Below, one piece after another: positions 6,437 through 24,866 of a DNA stretch of 64,000 nt (its first letter is position 1; every line of letters starts with the position of its first letter). The notes under the pieces were generated by a model. It was given only the letters and a program-made list of their open reading frames with translations. It had not been told where the DNA came from and did no database searches. Location of the stretch: assembly GCF_000218545.1 (NCBI RefSeq), contig NC_015671.1, positions 868,001-932,000 of the forward strand, given 5' to 3'. A program made the position numbers and the translations under genes. The stretch comes from Cellulomonas gilvus ATCC 13127. Its GTDB lineage: Bacteria > Actinomycetota > Actinomycetes > Actinomycetales > Cellulomonadaceae.

Positions 6437-9070
6437 GTGGACTCTGCTCGCGGCGCGTCCGCGGCCGGCGCACCGGCGGGCGGCGCAGGTCGCCCGCCGG
6501 TGCTCGACCGGATCGCGGTCGAGGTCGCGCGCGCGGAGACGGACAACGCCGAGGGTCATCCGGGCCAGGCGCGGCGACGGCTGGTCGCGGCGCTCGCCGA
6601 GCTCGACCGGATCGACGACGGCTCGCTCGACGACGGGTTCGTGGTGCGGGTAAGGGCGCGTGCGCTCATGGAGCTCGCGAAGTGCGAGTTCGAGGTGCGG
6701 GGCGGGCCGCAGGCCGCGCTCGCGCGGCTGGACGCGCTCGTGGCGGCCGGGGCAGCGGCGTCGTGGCCCGGTGTCGTGCCGGCGGTCGCGGGCGTGCGCG
6801 GGCTGCTGGCGCTGCGGGCGGGCCGCCAGGAGGACGCGCTGGCCGCGCTCGACGCCGCGGTCGCGCAGATCGACGTCGCGGATGCCGTGGACGGGTGCCG
6901 TGCGCTGCTCAACCGCGGCACGCTGCACAGCGAGCGCCGGGACGTCGTCGCCGCGCGCGCGGACTACGAGGAGTGCGCGCGGCGCGCACGTGCGGCGGGG
7001 TTCGACCTGCTCGTGTTCAAGGCGGAGCACAACCTGGGCTACGTGCACTTCCGTGCCGGACGGCTGCCGGAGGCGCTCGCGAGCATGGAGGGTGCGGCCC
7101 GCAGCCTGCCGGGTCCCGAGCGGCCGACCGCGCTGCGGGACCGGAGCGAGGTGCTGCTCGAGGCCGGTCTGGTCGGCGTCGCGGACGAGACGCTGGCGCG
7201 TGCGGCGGCGCTGTTCGCAGCCGAGCGGCTGCCCCGCGAGGTGGCGGAGTGCGAGCTCGGCCGGGCCGAGTGCGCGCTCCTGCGGGGTGACCCGGTGGCG
7301 GCGCGCGAGTGGGCCGGGAGCGCCCGGCGCCGGTTCCAGCGGCGGGGCGACGACGCGTGGGTGGTGCGGTCCGCGCTGCTCGCGCTGCAGGCCGACGCGG
7401 CAGTGTTCGCACAGCTGCCCGAGGGCCGGGCGCGCAGCGCAGGGTGGTCGGGCGTCGCGCGCCGCGCGGCCGAGGTCGAGGAGCTGTGCCGGGCGACGGG
7501 CCGCCCCACGTGGCAGCGCTCGGCCTCCTACCTGCGCATCGAGGCCGACCTCGCACGCGGCAAGGGACCGGATGCGCGGCGCGTGCTCGACGGCCTGGGC
7601 CCCGTCCATCCCGACGAGCCGCTCACGCTGCGCCTGCACGGCCGGCGCATCCGGGCGCTCCTGGCGGTGGCCGCAGGGCAGCAGGACCGCGCCGCGCACC
7701 ACGTCCGGGCGGGTCAGCGGGACCTGGTGCTGCACCGCAGCCGGTTCGGCTCGCTCGACCTGCGCACCGCGGGCGCGGTGCACGGTCGCGCGCTCGCGGA
7801 CGTGGACATGCGCCTCGCGCTCGGCACGGGTGACCCCGAGGCGGTGCTCGAGTCCGTCGAGCGCGTGCGCGCGGTGATGGGCGGTGCGCCGCGGGTCAAC
7901 CCGCCGGGCGACCCGCGCACGGCGGAGCTGCTCACGGACCTGCGCCGCCTGGTGGAAGGCAGCAGGCCGGTCACGGGCCGGCCGCAGGCGGACCCGGAGC
8001 GGGTGCGGCTCATCGCGGATGCGCAGCGGCTCAAGCTCGAGATCCTGGCGCGGTCCTGGCACGAGCCCGGGCAGGCGGGCGACGACCGGGAGGGCCGTGC
8101 GCACGAGGCGCGCGTGGTCCTGGAGCGGCGCGCGGGTGCGGTGCTGCTGGACGTCATCGAGCACCACGGCGAGCTGCTCGCGGTGCAGATGGACGCGGAC
8201 GGCGCGCAGCTGCACCAGCTGGGCGACGCCGCACCGGCCGCGGAGCTGGTGCGGCGTGCGCACGCGGACCTCGAGGTCCTCGCCAACCCTCTGGTGCCCG
8301 CCGAGCTGCGCGCGGTGGCGCAGCGTTCGCTGTCGGTCGCGCTCGACGGGCTCGACGCGGTGCTGGCGCGCGTCGTCCGCGTGCCGGACGAGCTCACGGT
8401 CGTCGCGGGAGGGTGGCTCGGCGTGCTGCCGTGGGCGATGCTGCCGTCGCGCACCGCGTTGCCGACGCTCGTCGCGCCCTCGGTCTACCACTGGATGCGC
8501 TACGCGGGCGCGGGCCTGCCGAGCGCGCCCGTCACGACGGCGGCGGGCCCGGGGCTGCGGCACGCGGACGACGAGGCCACGCGCGTGGCGAGCCTGTGGC
8601 CCGGGGCGCGGGCCCTGGTCGGGCAGGACGCGAGCGTCGCGGCGGTGTCCGACGCGCTCGCGGCCCCCGGGATCGTGCACCTGGCGGCGCACGGCCGGCA
8701 CGAGCCCGACAACCCGCTGTTCTCCTCGCTCCGCCTGGCGGACGGGCCGCTGTTCGCGCACGAGCTGGACGCCGGGGGAGACGTGCCGGACCTCGTCGTC
8801 CTGTCGTCGTGCGAGGTGGGCCGGTCCACCATCCGCGCGGGCGGTGAGGCGCTGGGCCTCGCGAGCGTGCTGCTGCGCACGGGTGTGGCGTGCGTGGTGG
8901 CGGCGATCGCGCCCCTGCCGGACGAGACGGCGATGCTCGTGATGACGGACGTGCACGCGCGCCTGCGTGCGGGTGCGCCCGTCGCGGCGGCCGTCGCGGC
9001 GGCGTGCGCGGCGGAGCAGGAGCGTGCGGGCGTGCACGTGCCGCTGCTGTGCCTGGGGGCGCCGGTCTGA
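6437..9070 (+). CDS. TPR-repeat protein with C-terminal CHAT (caspase-like) peptidase domain
   Basis: The 877-residue product starts at GTG 6437, 7 nt after the upstream stop. Residues about 20-450 are Ala/Arg/Leu-rich helical repeats with TPR-type spacing (LNRGTLHSERRDVVAARADYEECARRA; NLGYVHFRAGRLPEALASME). Residues about 590-877 form a CHAT domain: the catalytic His lies in VHLAAHGRHEPDNP (His752) and the Cys in VVLSSCEVG (Cys792), followed by the ASVLLRTGVACVVAAIAP segment typical of the family. CHAT proteins are clan CD (caspase/separase) cysteine peptidases often activated by a partner that binds the repeats. No signal peptide. Third gene of the sigma factor operon, opposite a trypsin-like peptidase. 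Confidence 0.88.
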   Translation: MDSARGASAAGAPAGGAGRPPVLDRIAVEVARAETDNAEGHPGQARRRLVAALAELDRIDDGSLDDGFVVRVRARALMELAKCEFEVRGGPQAALARLDALVAAGAAASWPGVVPAVAGVRGLLALRAGRQEDALAALDAAVAQIDVADAVDGCRALLNRGTLHSERRDVVAARADYEECARRARAAGFDLLVFKAEHNLGYVHFRAGRLPEALASMEGAARSLPGPERPTALRDRSEVLLEAGLVGVADETLARAAALFAAERLPREVAECELGRAECALLRGDPVAAREWAGSARRRFQRRGDDAWVVRSALLALQADAAVFAQLPEGRARSAGWSGVARRAAEVEELCRATGRPTWQRSASYLRIEADLARGKGPDARRVLDGLGPVHPDEPLTLRLHGRRIRALLAVAAGQQDRAAHHVRAGQRDLVLHRSRFGSLDLRTAGAVHGRALADVDMRLALGTGDPEAVLESVERVRAVMGGAPRVNPPGDPRTAELLTDLRRLVEGSRPVTGRPQADPERVRLIADAQRLKLEILARSWHEPGQAGDDREGRAHEARVVLERRAGAVLLDVIEHHGELLAVQMDADGAQLHQLGDAAPAAELVRRAHADLEVLANPLVPAELRAVAQRSLSVALDGLDAVLARVVRVPDELTVVAGGWLGVLPWAMLPSRTALPTLVAPSVYHWMRYAGAGLPSAPVTTAAGPGLRHADDEATRVASLWPGARALVGQDASVAAVSDALAAPGIVHLAAHGRHEPDNPLFSSLRLADGPLFAHELDAGGDVPDLVVLSSCEVGRSTIRAGGEALGLASVLLRTGVACVVAAIAPLPDETAMLVMTDVHARLRAGAPVAAAVAAACAAEQERAGVHVPLLCLGAPV

Positions 9071-9107
9071 GCCACGTGCGGCCTCCCGCGGGCGGCTGAG
9101 CGCCGAT

Positions 9108-9136
9108 TTGGTCGCACGCGTCCCGTCCCGTACTGT
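9108..9136 (+). promoter_or_regulatory. Putative rplJL promoter
   Basis: TTGGTC (9108-9113), a 17-bp spacer, and TACTGT (9131-9136), only 37 bp after the CHAT gene stop. It would give a leader of about 190 nt before rplJ. Confidence 0.55.
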
Positions 9137-9142
9137 TGACGC

Positions 9143-9300
9143 GCCCAAGACCGCCGGTCGTCGGTCCGCTCGTCGGACCTACCGAAGTCCCGCATCACGC
9201 GGGGGCCAGCGCAGGTGAGAGTTCAGCAGGTCGGCACGGTTCGCCCGTGCCGCATGTCGAGCCCCGCGCCTGCGCGGGGCTCTCGTCGTTTCGGGGGATG
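9143..9300 (+). promoter_or_regulatory. Likely ribosomal protein L10 leader (rplJ 5' UTR)
   Basis: The region upstream of rplJ is long and rich in potential stems. The clearest is GAGCCCCGCGC (9259-9269) with GCGCGGGGCTC (9272-9282). Structured leaders at this place bind L10(L12)4 and give autoregulation in many bacteria. The position and the hairpin are visible; identity with the known L10 leader family was not tested. Confidence 0.5.
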
Positions 9301-9330
9301 GGGACCGGCACCACCATCGGAAGGAATGCC

Positions 9331-9861
9331 ATGGCGAGGCCGGACAAGGCAGCCGCCGTCGCGGAGCTCACGGACAAGTTCCGCGAGTCGAACGCGGCCG
9401 TGCTGACCGAGTACCGCGGGCTCACCGTGAAGCAGCTCACGACGCTGCGTCGCGCGCTCGGCGGCAACGCAACCTACGCCGTGGTGAAGAACACGCTGAC
9501 CGCGATCGCGGCCAAGGAAGCCGGCCTGACGGGCCTCGACGACGCGCTTGCGGGCCCGTCGGCGATCGCCTTCGTCACCGGCGACCCGGTCGAGGCCGCG
9601 AAGGGTCTGCGTGACTTCGCCAAGGCGAACCCCGCACTGGTCATCAAGGGGGGCGTCCTCGACGGCCGGCCCCTGACCGCCGCGGAGATCAACAAGCTCG
9701 CGGACCTCGAGTCCCGTGAGGTCCTCCTGGCCAAGGCGGCCGGTGCGATGAAGGCCAAGCTCTACCAGGCTGCCTACGTCTTCACCGCGAACACCGCTCA
9801 GGCCGCTCGCGTCATCGATGCCCTGCGTCAGAAGCAGGAGTCGGAAGGTGCGGCCGCCTGA
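9331..9861 (+). CDS. rplJ: 50S ribosomal protein L10
   Basis: Base of the L12 stalk, anchoring L12 dimers to 23S rRNA. The 176-residue product begins [20 protein letters not shown] and contains [20 protein letters not shown] and [10 protein letters not shown], typical of L10. An upstream in-frame start would extend into the leader; ATG 9331 after GGAAGGA is preferred. rplL follows 96 nt downstream. Confidence 0.97.
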   Translation: MARPDKAAAVAELTDKFRESNAAVLTEYRGLTVKQLTTLRRALGGNATYAVVKNTLTAIAAKEAGLTGLDDALAGPSAIAFVTGDPVEAAKGLRDFAKANPALVIKGGVLDGRPLTAAEINKLADLESREVLLAKAAGAMKAKLYQAAYVFTANTAQAARVIDALRQKQESEGAAA

Positions 9862-9957
9862 CCCGGGCCCCGGCCTGAGCAGCGCACCGCGCACACCCCC
9901 ACATCCCGCTTCCGTCGCACGTCGCGTCGTGGAGCACCGAAGAAAGGAACGCCTCTC

Positions 9958-10350
9958 ATGGCGAAGCTCACCACCGAGGAGCTCATCGAGCAGTTCAAGG
10001 GTCTGACCCTGATCGAGCTGTCCGAGTTCGTGAAGGCCTTCGAGGAGGTCTTCGAGGTCACCGCTGCCGCGCCCGTCGCGGTCGCCGCCGCCCCCGCCGC
10101 GGGTGGCGCGGGTGGCGACGCGCCGGCCGAGGAGGAGAAGGACTCCTTCGACGTCGTGCTCGAGGCCGCCGGCGACAAGAAGATCCAGGTCATCAAGGAG
10201 GTGCGCGCGCTCACGTCGCTCGGCCTCAAGGAGGCCAAGGACCTCGTCGACGAGGCGCCCAAGGCCGTCCTGGAGGGCGTCAACAAGGAGACCGCCGAGA
10301 AGGCCAAGGCGCAGCTCGAGGGCGCCGGCGCGACCGTCACCCTCAAGTGA
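9958..10350 (+). CDS. rplL: 50S ribosomal protein L7/L12
   Basis: Multicopy stalk protein that recruits translational GTPases. The 130-residue product shows the N-terminal dimerisation domain ([26 protein letters not shown]), an Ala/Pro/Gly hinge at about residues 38-60, and the globular C-terminal domain ([20 protein letters not shown]). The ATG follows GAAGGAAACG-type purines. A strong terminator follows. Confidence 0.98.
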   Translation: MAKLTTEELIEQFKGLTLIELSEFVKAFEEVFEVTAAAPVAVAAAPAAGGAGGDAPAEEEKDSFDVVLEAAGDKKIQVIKEVRALTSLGLKEAKDLVDEAPKAVLEGVNKETAEKAKAQLEGAGATVTLK

Positions 10351-10395
10351 TCTGACCTCCGCCGCGGCTCGTCCGCGTGCGGAGGACGGCTCGAC

Positions 10396-10435
10396 GCACG
10401 GGCCCGTCACCCTCACCGGGGTGGCGGGCCTGTGC
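10396..10435 (+). terminator. rplJL terminator
   Basis: A stem of 16 pairs (with G-T wobbles) joins 10396-10411 to 10420-10435 around an 8-nt loop. It lies 46 nt after rplL. Confidence 0.75.
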
Positions 10436-10646
10436 CGTGCTCGGGCGGCGGGCCGGGGCGCAGCGTGTGCACGGCGCCCGTGCCCGCACGACTACCGGTG
10501 GCGCCGTCGGTGTGCCACCATGACCGCGGCGACGACGATGTCGCCCGTCGGGCCGAGGGGCCTGACGAGGACGGACCTCCTGGTCGGTGCGCACGACGTG
10601 GTGTCGCACGGCACACTCCGCTGTGCCCAGCCGCGGCCCGGGAGGG

Positions 10647-10675
10647 TGGACTTCCGTCAGAGGGCCGAGTATGCT
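10647..10675 (+). promoter_or_regulatory. rpoBC promoter
   Basis: TGGACT (10647-10652), 17 bp, then TATGCT (10670-10675), among the best -10 matches in the window. The start would be near 10682. Confidence 0.6.
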
Positions 10676-10824
10676 AGCGCTTTGCGCTGGCCTGTGCCCG
10701 CGATCTCATATATCCCGAGTCGGAGCCCGACGTACGTGCGCGTCGTGCCTGCCGGCCTCGTGGCGGGGGATCGCGCCTTGCCAGGCGGCGCAGCGCTGCT
10801 CTCGACCGCAGGGAAGGACCCCTC

Positions 10825-14331
<3,507 letters not shown>

Positions 14332-14450
14332 CGTCGAGCGGCTCGTCGCGCCCGCCGGCGCGAGCGCGACGAGCCACCCGCACCCTCCCTTGCACCATTC
14401 CGTCCGCCGGCCCTGACCGGGCCCGGCAAGCGAAGGAAGTAGGACCCCCC

Positions 14451-18317
<3,867 letters not shown>

Positions 18318-18336
18318 CGTCGTGCTCCTGACCCGA

Positions 18337-18375
18337 CCCGAGGGGGTCCGCCGCACCGCGGCGGGCCCCCTCGGG
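18337..18375 (+). terminator. rpoBC terminator
   Basis: An 18-pair stem (one G-T) joins 18337-18354 to 18358-18375 around a 3-nt loop, 20 nt after the rpoC stop. It is one of the strongest hairpins in the window. Confidence 0.85.
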
Positions 18376-18410
18376 CGTTCCCTGGCCGTGACCGCCGGTC
18401 TCCACGCCGG

Positions 18411-18686
18411 GTGGCCGTGACCGTGGCGGGCACGGCGTTCGCGCGGATGCTCACCGAGTCGGTCACCGAGTCGGTCACCGAGTCGGTCACCGAGGTGCGC
18501 TACGCGTTCGGGGCGACCCCCGAGGCCGACGAGGGCGTGCTCGTCGTCCCGGTCGCAGATCCGGACGCGTGGTACGTCGAGGGCACGCACGAGCGCCCGG
18601 TCACCGCGCAGTGGGCGCTGCTCGCCGTGCTCCGGCGGCACCGACGTGAGGGCCGCTGGCCGGCCCAGGCCGCCTTCCACTCATGA
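18411..18686 (+). CDS. Small protein of unknown function with TESV tetrapeptide repeats
   Basis: Unrecognised 91-residue frame from GTG 18411, or 79 residues from ATG 18447; neither has a clear ribosome-binding site. From the ATG it reads MLTESVTESVTESVTEVRYA, then a compact region (VLVVPVADPDAWYVEGTHERPVTAQWALLAVLRRHRREGRW) with an aromatic-rich strand and a basic helix. No signal or membrane segment. The repeat comes from a 12-bp tandem unit and resembles the PFTE repeat at 3539-3871. It sits between the rpoC terminator and the rpsL promoter. It may be a real short gene; the codon bias is GC-rich like its neighbours. Confidence 0.5.
   Translation: MAVTVAGTAFARMLTESVTESVTESVTEVRYAFGATPEADEGVLVVPVADPDAWYVEGTHERPVTAQWALLAVLRRHRREGRWPAQAAFHS
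18451..18494 (+). repeat. 12-bp tandem repeat TCACCGAGTCGG, 3.7 copies
   Basis: Units start at 18451, 18463 and 18475, with a partial fourth (TCACCGAG) at 18487-18494, all identical. Encodes TESV repeats in the small frame above. Confidence 0.95.
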
Positions 18687-18722
18687 CCGCGCGAGCACGT
18701 GCAGCGTCACAGTGCTGGTCCT

Positions 18723-18752
18723 TTGACGGTGTCCGGGCGGGGAAGGTAACGT
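18723..18752 (+). promoter_or_regulatory. Putative promoter of the str operon (rpsL-rpsG-fusA-tuf)
   Basis: TTGACG (18723-18728), 18 bp, then TAACGT (18747-18752). The -35 matches consensus in five of six positions. Confidence 0.6.
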
Positions 18753-18902
18753 AGGACACCGTGCCCGCGCCGTCGGGCCCTCGCGCGTGCACTCGCACGG
18801 ACCTCTCCCTCGGGGCGGGTCACGACGAACGCACGGAGCGTCCCCCGCCACCTGCGGTACCGCCCCCGGCTCCTGCCGGGTCCGGCGCCGGAGGAGACCG
18901 GG

Positions 18903-18928
18903 GCGACACGCCCGAGCGCGGGGGTCGG
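18903..18928 (+). promoter_or_regulatory. 26-nt leader element shared by rpsL and rpsJ
   Basis: The sequence beginning GCGACACGCCCGAGCG and ending GGGTCGG is identical, base for base, to 38647-38672 before rpsJ. It can form a short CCGA/TCGG hairpin. In this leader it ends 114 nt before the rpsL start. Function unknown; a coordinating translational or transcriptional signal for the two operons is plausible. Confidence 0.8.
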
Positions 18929-19042
18929 TGCGGGAGGAAAGACCAGGCGATAGCCGCGCGACGGGCGGCGAATCGCGCACGTGCCGGCCGTCCTGGGTGA
19001 CGGGCCCGGTCGACCAGAGCTCATCTACCAGACGGAGACGTA

Positions 19043-19411
19043 GTGCCTACGATCCAGCAGCTGGTCCGCAAGGGCCGGCAGGCGAAGACGAACAAGTCGA
19101 AGACGCCTGCCCTCAAGGGCAGCCCGCAGCGTCGTGGCGTGTGCACCCGCGTGTACACCACGACCCCCAAGAAGCCGAACTCCGCCCTGCGCAAGGTCGC
19201 CCGTGTGCGCCTGTCGTCGGGTGTCGAGGTCACGGCGTACATCCCCGGTGTCGGCCACAACCTGCAGGAGCACTCGATCGTGCTCGTGCGCGGCGGTCGT
19301 GTGAAGGACCTCCCGGGTGTCCGCTACAAGATCGTGCGCGGCGCGCTCGACACGCAGGGCGTCAAGAACCGCAAGCAGGCGCGTAGCCGCTACGGCGCGA
19401 AGAAGGGCTGA
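19043..19411 (+). CDS. rpsL: 30S ribosomal protein S12
   Basis: Decoding-centre protein and streptomycin target region. The 122-residue product begins [20 protein letters not shown] and contains [19 protein letters not shown] and [11 protein letters not shown], both typical of S12. The lysine in [12 protein letters not shown] is the wild-type form. GTG start at 19043. rpsG follows after 4 nt. Confidence 0.98.
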   Translation: MPTIQQLVRKGRQAKTNKSKTPALKGSPQRRGVCTRVYTTTPKKPNSALRKVARVRLSSGVEVTAYIPGVGHNLQEHSIVLVRGGRVKDLPGVRYKIVRGALDTQGVKNRKQARSRYGAKKG

Positions 19412-19415
19412 ACCG

Positions 19416-19886
19416 ATGCCTCGTAAGGGTCCCGCCCCGAAGCGGCCGCTGATCGTCGACCCGGTCTACGGGTCGCCCGTCGTCACGCAGCTCATCAACA
19501 AGATCCTCCTCGACGGCAAGAAGACCGTCGCGGAGTCGATCGTCTACGGCGCGCTCGAGGGCGTCCGTGAGAAGACCCAGTCCGACCCGGTCGTCGTGCT
19601 CAAGCGTGCGCTCGACAACGTGCGTCCCTCGCTCGAGGTCCGTTCGCGCCGTGTCGGTGGTGCCACCTACCAGGTCCCGGTCGAGGTCCGCCCCGTGCGC
19701 GCCACGACGCTGGCCCTGCGCTGGCTGACCGACTACTCGCGTGCTCGTCGTGAGAAGACCATGACCGAGCGCCTGATGAACGAGATCCTCGACGCCTCCA
19801 ACGGCCTGGGTGCCGCTGTGAAGCGCCGTGAGGACATGCACAAGATGGCCGAGTCCAACCGGGCCTTCGCGCACTACCGCTGGTGA
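19416..19886 (+). CDS. rpsG: 30S ribosomal protein S7
   Basis: Primary binder of the 16S rRNA head domain, near the E site. The 156-residue product begins [20 protein letters not shown] and contains [24 protein letters not shown] 19416 lies 4 nt after the rpsL stop, indicating translational coupling. Family-standard length. Confidence 0.98.
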   Translation: MPRKGPAPKRPLIVDPVYGSPVVTQLINKILLDGKKTVAESIVYGALEGVREKTQSDPVVVLKRALDNVRPSLEVRSRRVGGATYQVPVEVRPVRATTLALRWLTDYSRARREKTMTERLMNEILDASNGLGAAVKRREDMHKMAESNRAFAHYRW

Positions 19887-19964
19887 TTCCAGCCGGTGCG
19901 GCCGGCACGTCACCGTGCGGGCCGGCCGCACCCCACCGAGCCAACCGACAAGGGGCAGACCAAC

Positions 19965-22067
<2,103 letters not shown>

Positions 22068-22118
22068 GTCCCACAGGTCGAACCCTGTAGTTCCATCACA
22101 TAAACCGACCCGTGGGAC
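22068..22118 (+). repeat. Inverted repeat in the fusA-tuf gap
   Basis: GTCCCAC (22068-22074) is repeated inverted as GTGGGAC (22112-22118), enclosing a relatively AT-rich 37 nt. The 122-nt gap may hold a separate tuf promoter or an RNA processing site; I cannot assign a firm -35/-10. Confidence 0.45.
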
Positions 22119-22189
22119 GGCACGCGCAGCAGGTACCTTCCGGTAGCTGCAGTCGGGCAGTCTCTACCAAGTCCTGAGGAGGACACCCA

Positions 22190-23383
<1,194 letters not shown>

Positions 23384-23409
23384 TCACCGCCCCTCGGGGC
23401 TGATCGTCT

Positions 23410-23444
23410 GAAGGGCCCGGGAGCCATGCGCTCCCGGGCCCTTC
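23410..23444 (+). terminator. str operon terminator
   Basis: A perfect 15-bp stem joins 23410-23424 to 23430-23444 around CATGC, 26 nt after the tuf stop. Confidence 0.85.
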
Positions 23445-23563
23445 CGCATGTCCGGCGCCGTGTGTGCGCCGGGCGCGCCCGTGCTGGCCAAAACGATTCG
23501 CACGGACGTCCGGAGTGTCCGATGCCTGGCCCCGCGGGACGGGGGACGGCTACCGTCCTGCGC

Positions 23564-24400
23564 ATGTCCGCTGACCTCCCCGAGCCCACGTCCGCGCCGT
23601 CCGGGCGTCGCGCCGCCGCGACCGCCGTCGAGCCCGTCGAACGGCCTGCCGCACCGGCCTCCGACGCGGTGGTCGCGCAGCCCGGGGCCGATGCCACGGG
23701 CAGGGGCCGTGGCCCCGTGCTGGCGATCGTGATCGTGGTCGCGCTGGTGGTCGTGGCCGTCGGGGCGATCTACGCGATCGTCCGCAACGGTGGGGACGAC
23801 CCGGCCGACGCGACCGCCACGGCCTCGATCGCCCGGGGGACCGCGCAGGACGCGCAGCTGCGCCTCGAGGGCGGTGCCGCGTCGATCACCGTCGCGGCCG
23901 ATGCGGCCTCGAGCGACCTCGCCTCGCTCGACGCGACCGGTGCGGACGCCGCGGCCGAGCTGGTGGCGGGCGAACCCGCGGTCGCGACGCTGGCCGGCGG
24001 CGGCGCGTCGACGGTGCGTCTCGCGCCGGACGTGACGTGGACGCTCGACCTGGGCGCGGACACCGACCTGCTGACGGCCGACCTCGGCGCGACGTCGCTC
24101 GCAGGGCTGACGGTCACGGCCGGCGCCCGGCTGGTCGAGCTCGCGCTGCCCGCACCGGAGGGCACGGTGGTGATCGACCAGCAGGCCGGCGTCGGTGGCA
24201 TGACGGTCCAGGTGCCCGCAGACGTGCCCGTGCTGGTCAAGGTGGTTGCGGGCGCCGGGACGGTGACCATCGACGGCGAGGCGCAGCAGTCGGTCGGCGC
24301 CGGTGAGGAGCTGACGACCGAGGGGTTCTCGGCCGATGCGGCGCACTACGAGATCCTCCTGACGGCGGGCCTGGGCGAGCTGACGATCACCCGCGGCTGA
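23564..24400 (+). CDS. Membrane-anchored protein with toast-rack/LiaF-like C-terminal domain
   Basis: 278 residues from ATG 23564. The likely -10 TACCGT (23551-23556) ends 7 nt before the ATG, so the mRNA is probably leaderless. Residues 1-50 are disordered (Pro/Ala-rich), residues 51-73 are one transmembrane helix (VLAIVIVVALVVVAVGAIYA), and the rest is an extracytoplasmic region. Its last 110 residues (LTVTAGARLVELALP, VGGMTVQVPADVPVLVKVV, ELTITRG) show the repeating short-strand pattern of toast-rack/DUF4097/LiaF C-terminal domains. Such domains occur in envelope-stress proteins. No linked kinase or regulator is present, so the role is open. Confidence 0.65.
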   Translation: MSADLPEPTSAPSGRRAAATAVEPVERPAAPASDAVVAQPGADATGRGRGPVLAIVIVVALVVVAVGAIYAIVRNGGDDPADATATASIARGTAQDAQLRLEGGAASITVAADAASSDLASLDATGADAAAELVAGEPAVATLAGGGASTVRLAPDVTWTLDLGADTDLLTADLGATSLAGLTVTAGARLVELALPAPEGTVVIDQQAGVGGMTVQVPADVPVLVKVVAGAGTVTIDGEAQQSVGAGEELTTEGFSADAAHYEILLTAGLGELTITRG

Positions 24401-24551
24401 CGCGCACGGGCGAGCACGCGGCGCGCCGCGGGGTGTGCGCGCAGCGTCACACGCGGTGCGCGGCCGTGCTAGGTTTCGCCCGGTTCGCGGCGGTTGTGCC
24501 TGAACCCGAGCCCGTGCGGACGGGCGCGGAGCGGATGACGGGGGCGCCAGC

Positions 24552-24866
24552 GTGGGGGCAGCGGTACGGGTCGAGCCGAGCACGCTCGACGCAGCGGCGG
24601 TGCAGCTGGAGCGTGCGGCCGCGGTCGCGCGGACGGCACGACCACGGACGTGGGCGGGGCATGACGGCGCGTACGGCTTCGCGTCGGTGGTCGACGCCAT
24701 GCAGGCGGCCTCCGACGTCGGGGCGGCACTCGCCGAGGACGTCGTCGATGCGCTCGAGACCGGGTCCGACGCGCTGCGGGCGACGGCCGCGGCGTACCGC
24801 GCGTCCGACGAGCGCGCGCGTCTGCTGCTCGCGACGATCCTCGAGCTCATGGACGGTCCGCTGTGA
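24552..24866 (+). CDS. Small helical WXG100-like protein
   Basis: 104 residues from GTG 24552. Predicted to be two long Ala-rich helices around a short turn (ARPRTWAGHDGAYGF) and to lack a signal peptide. Size, helical hairpin pattern and position before a secreted-effector-like gene fit the WXG100/ESAT-6-like partners of type VII secretion, though a strict WXG motif is missing. The stop overlaps the start of the next gene (GTGA), so the two are translationally coupled and perhaps co-secreted. Confidence 0.6.
   Translation: MGAAVRVEPSTLDAAAVQLERAAAVARTARPRTWAGHDGAYGFASVVDAMQAASDVGAALAEDVVDALETGSDALRATAAAYRASDERARLLLATILELMDGPL

Larger units (their letters stand above)
10351..10824 (+). other. 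rplL-rpoB intergenic region (474 bp)
   Basis: Holds the rplJL terminator (10396-10435), a GC-rich stretch with no supported gene, the rpoB promoter (10647-10675) and a leader of about 140 nt. The leader contains an AT-rich patch near 10704-10714, rare in this window, and AGCGC-ttt-GCGCT at the predicted start of the transcript. Short frames here have no recognisable product. Confidence 0.6.
18687..19042 (+). other. rpsL promoter and leader region (356 bp)
   Basis: Contains the promoter at 18723-18752, a GC-rich leader of about 280 nt and the 26-nt element at 18903-18928 that recurs before rpsJ. No supported coding frame. Confidence 0.6.

Noticed and set aside
3245-9070. Recent genomic island by horizontal transfer
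   Set aside because: No integrase, transposase, tRNA attachment repeat or clear drop in GC was seen; codon use looks like the neighbours. Old insertion or vertical descent is equally likely.
22081-22189. Separate tuf promoter
   Set aside because: AT-rich for this genome, but no convincing -35/-10 pair with normal spacing was found; kept only as an inverted repeat.
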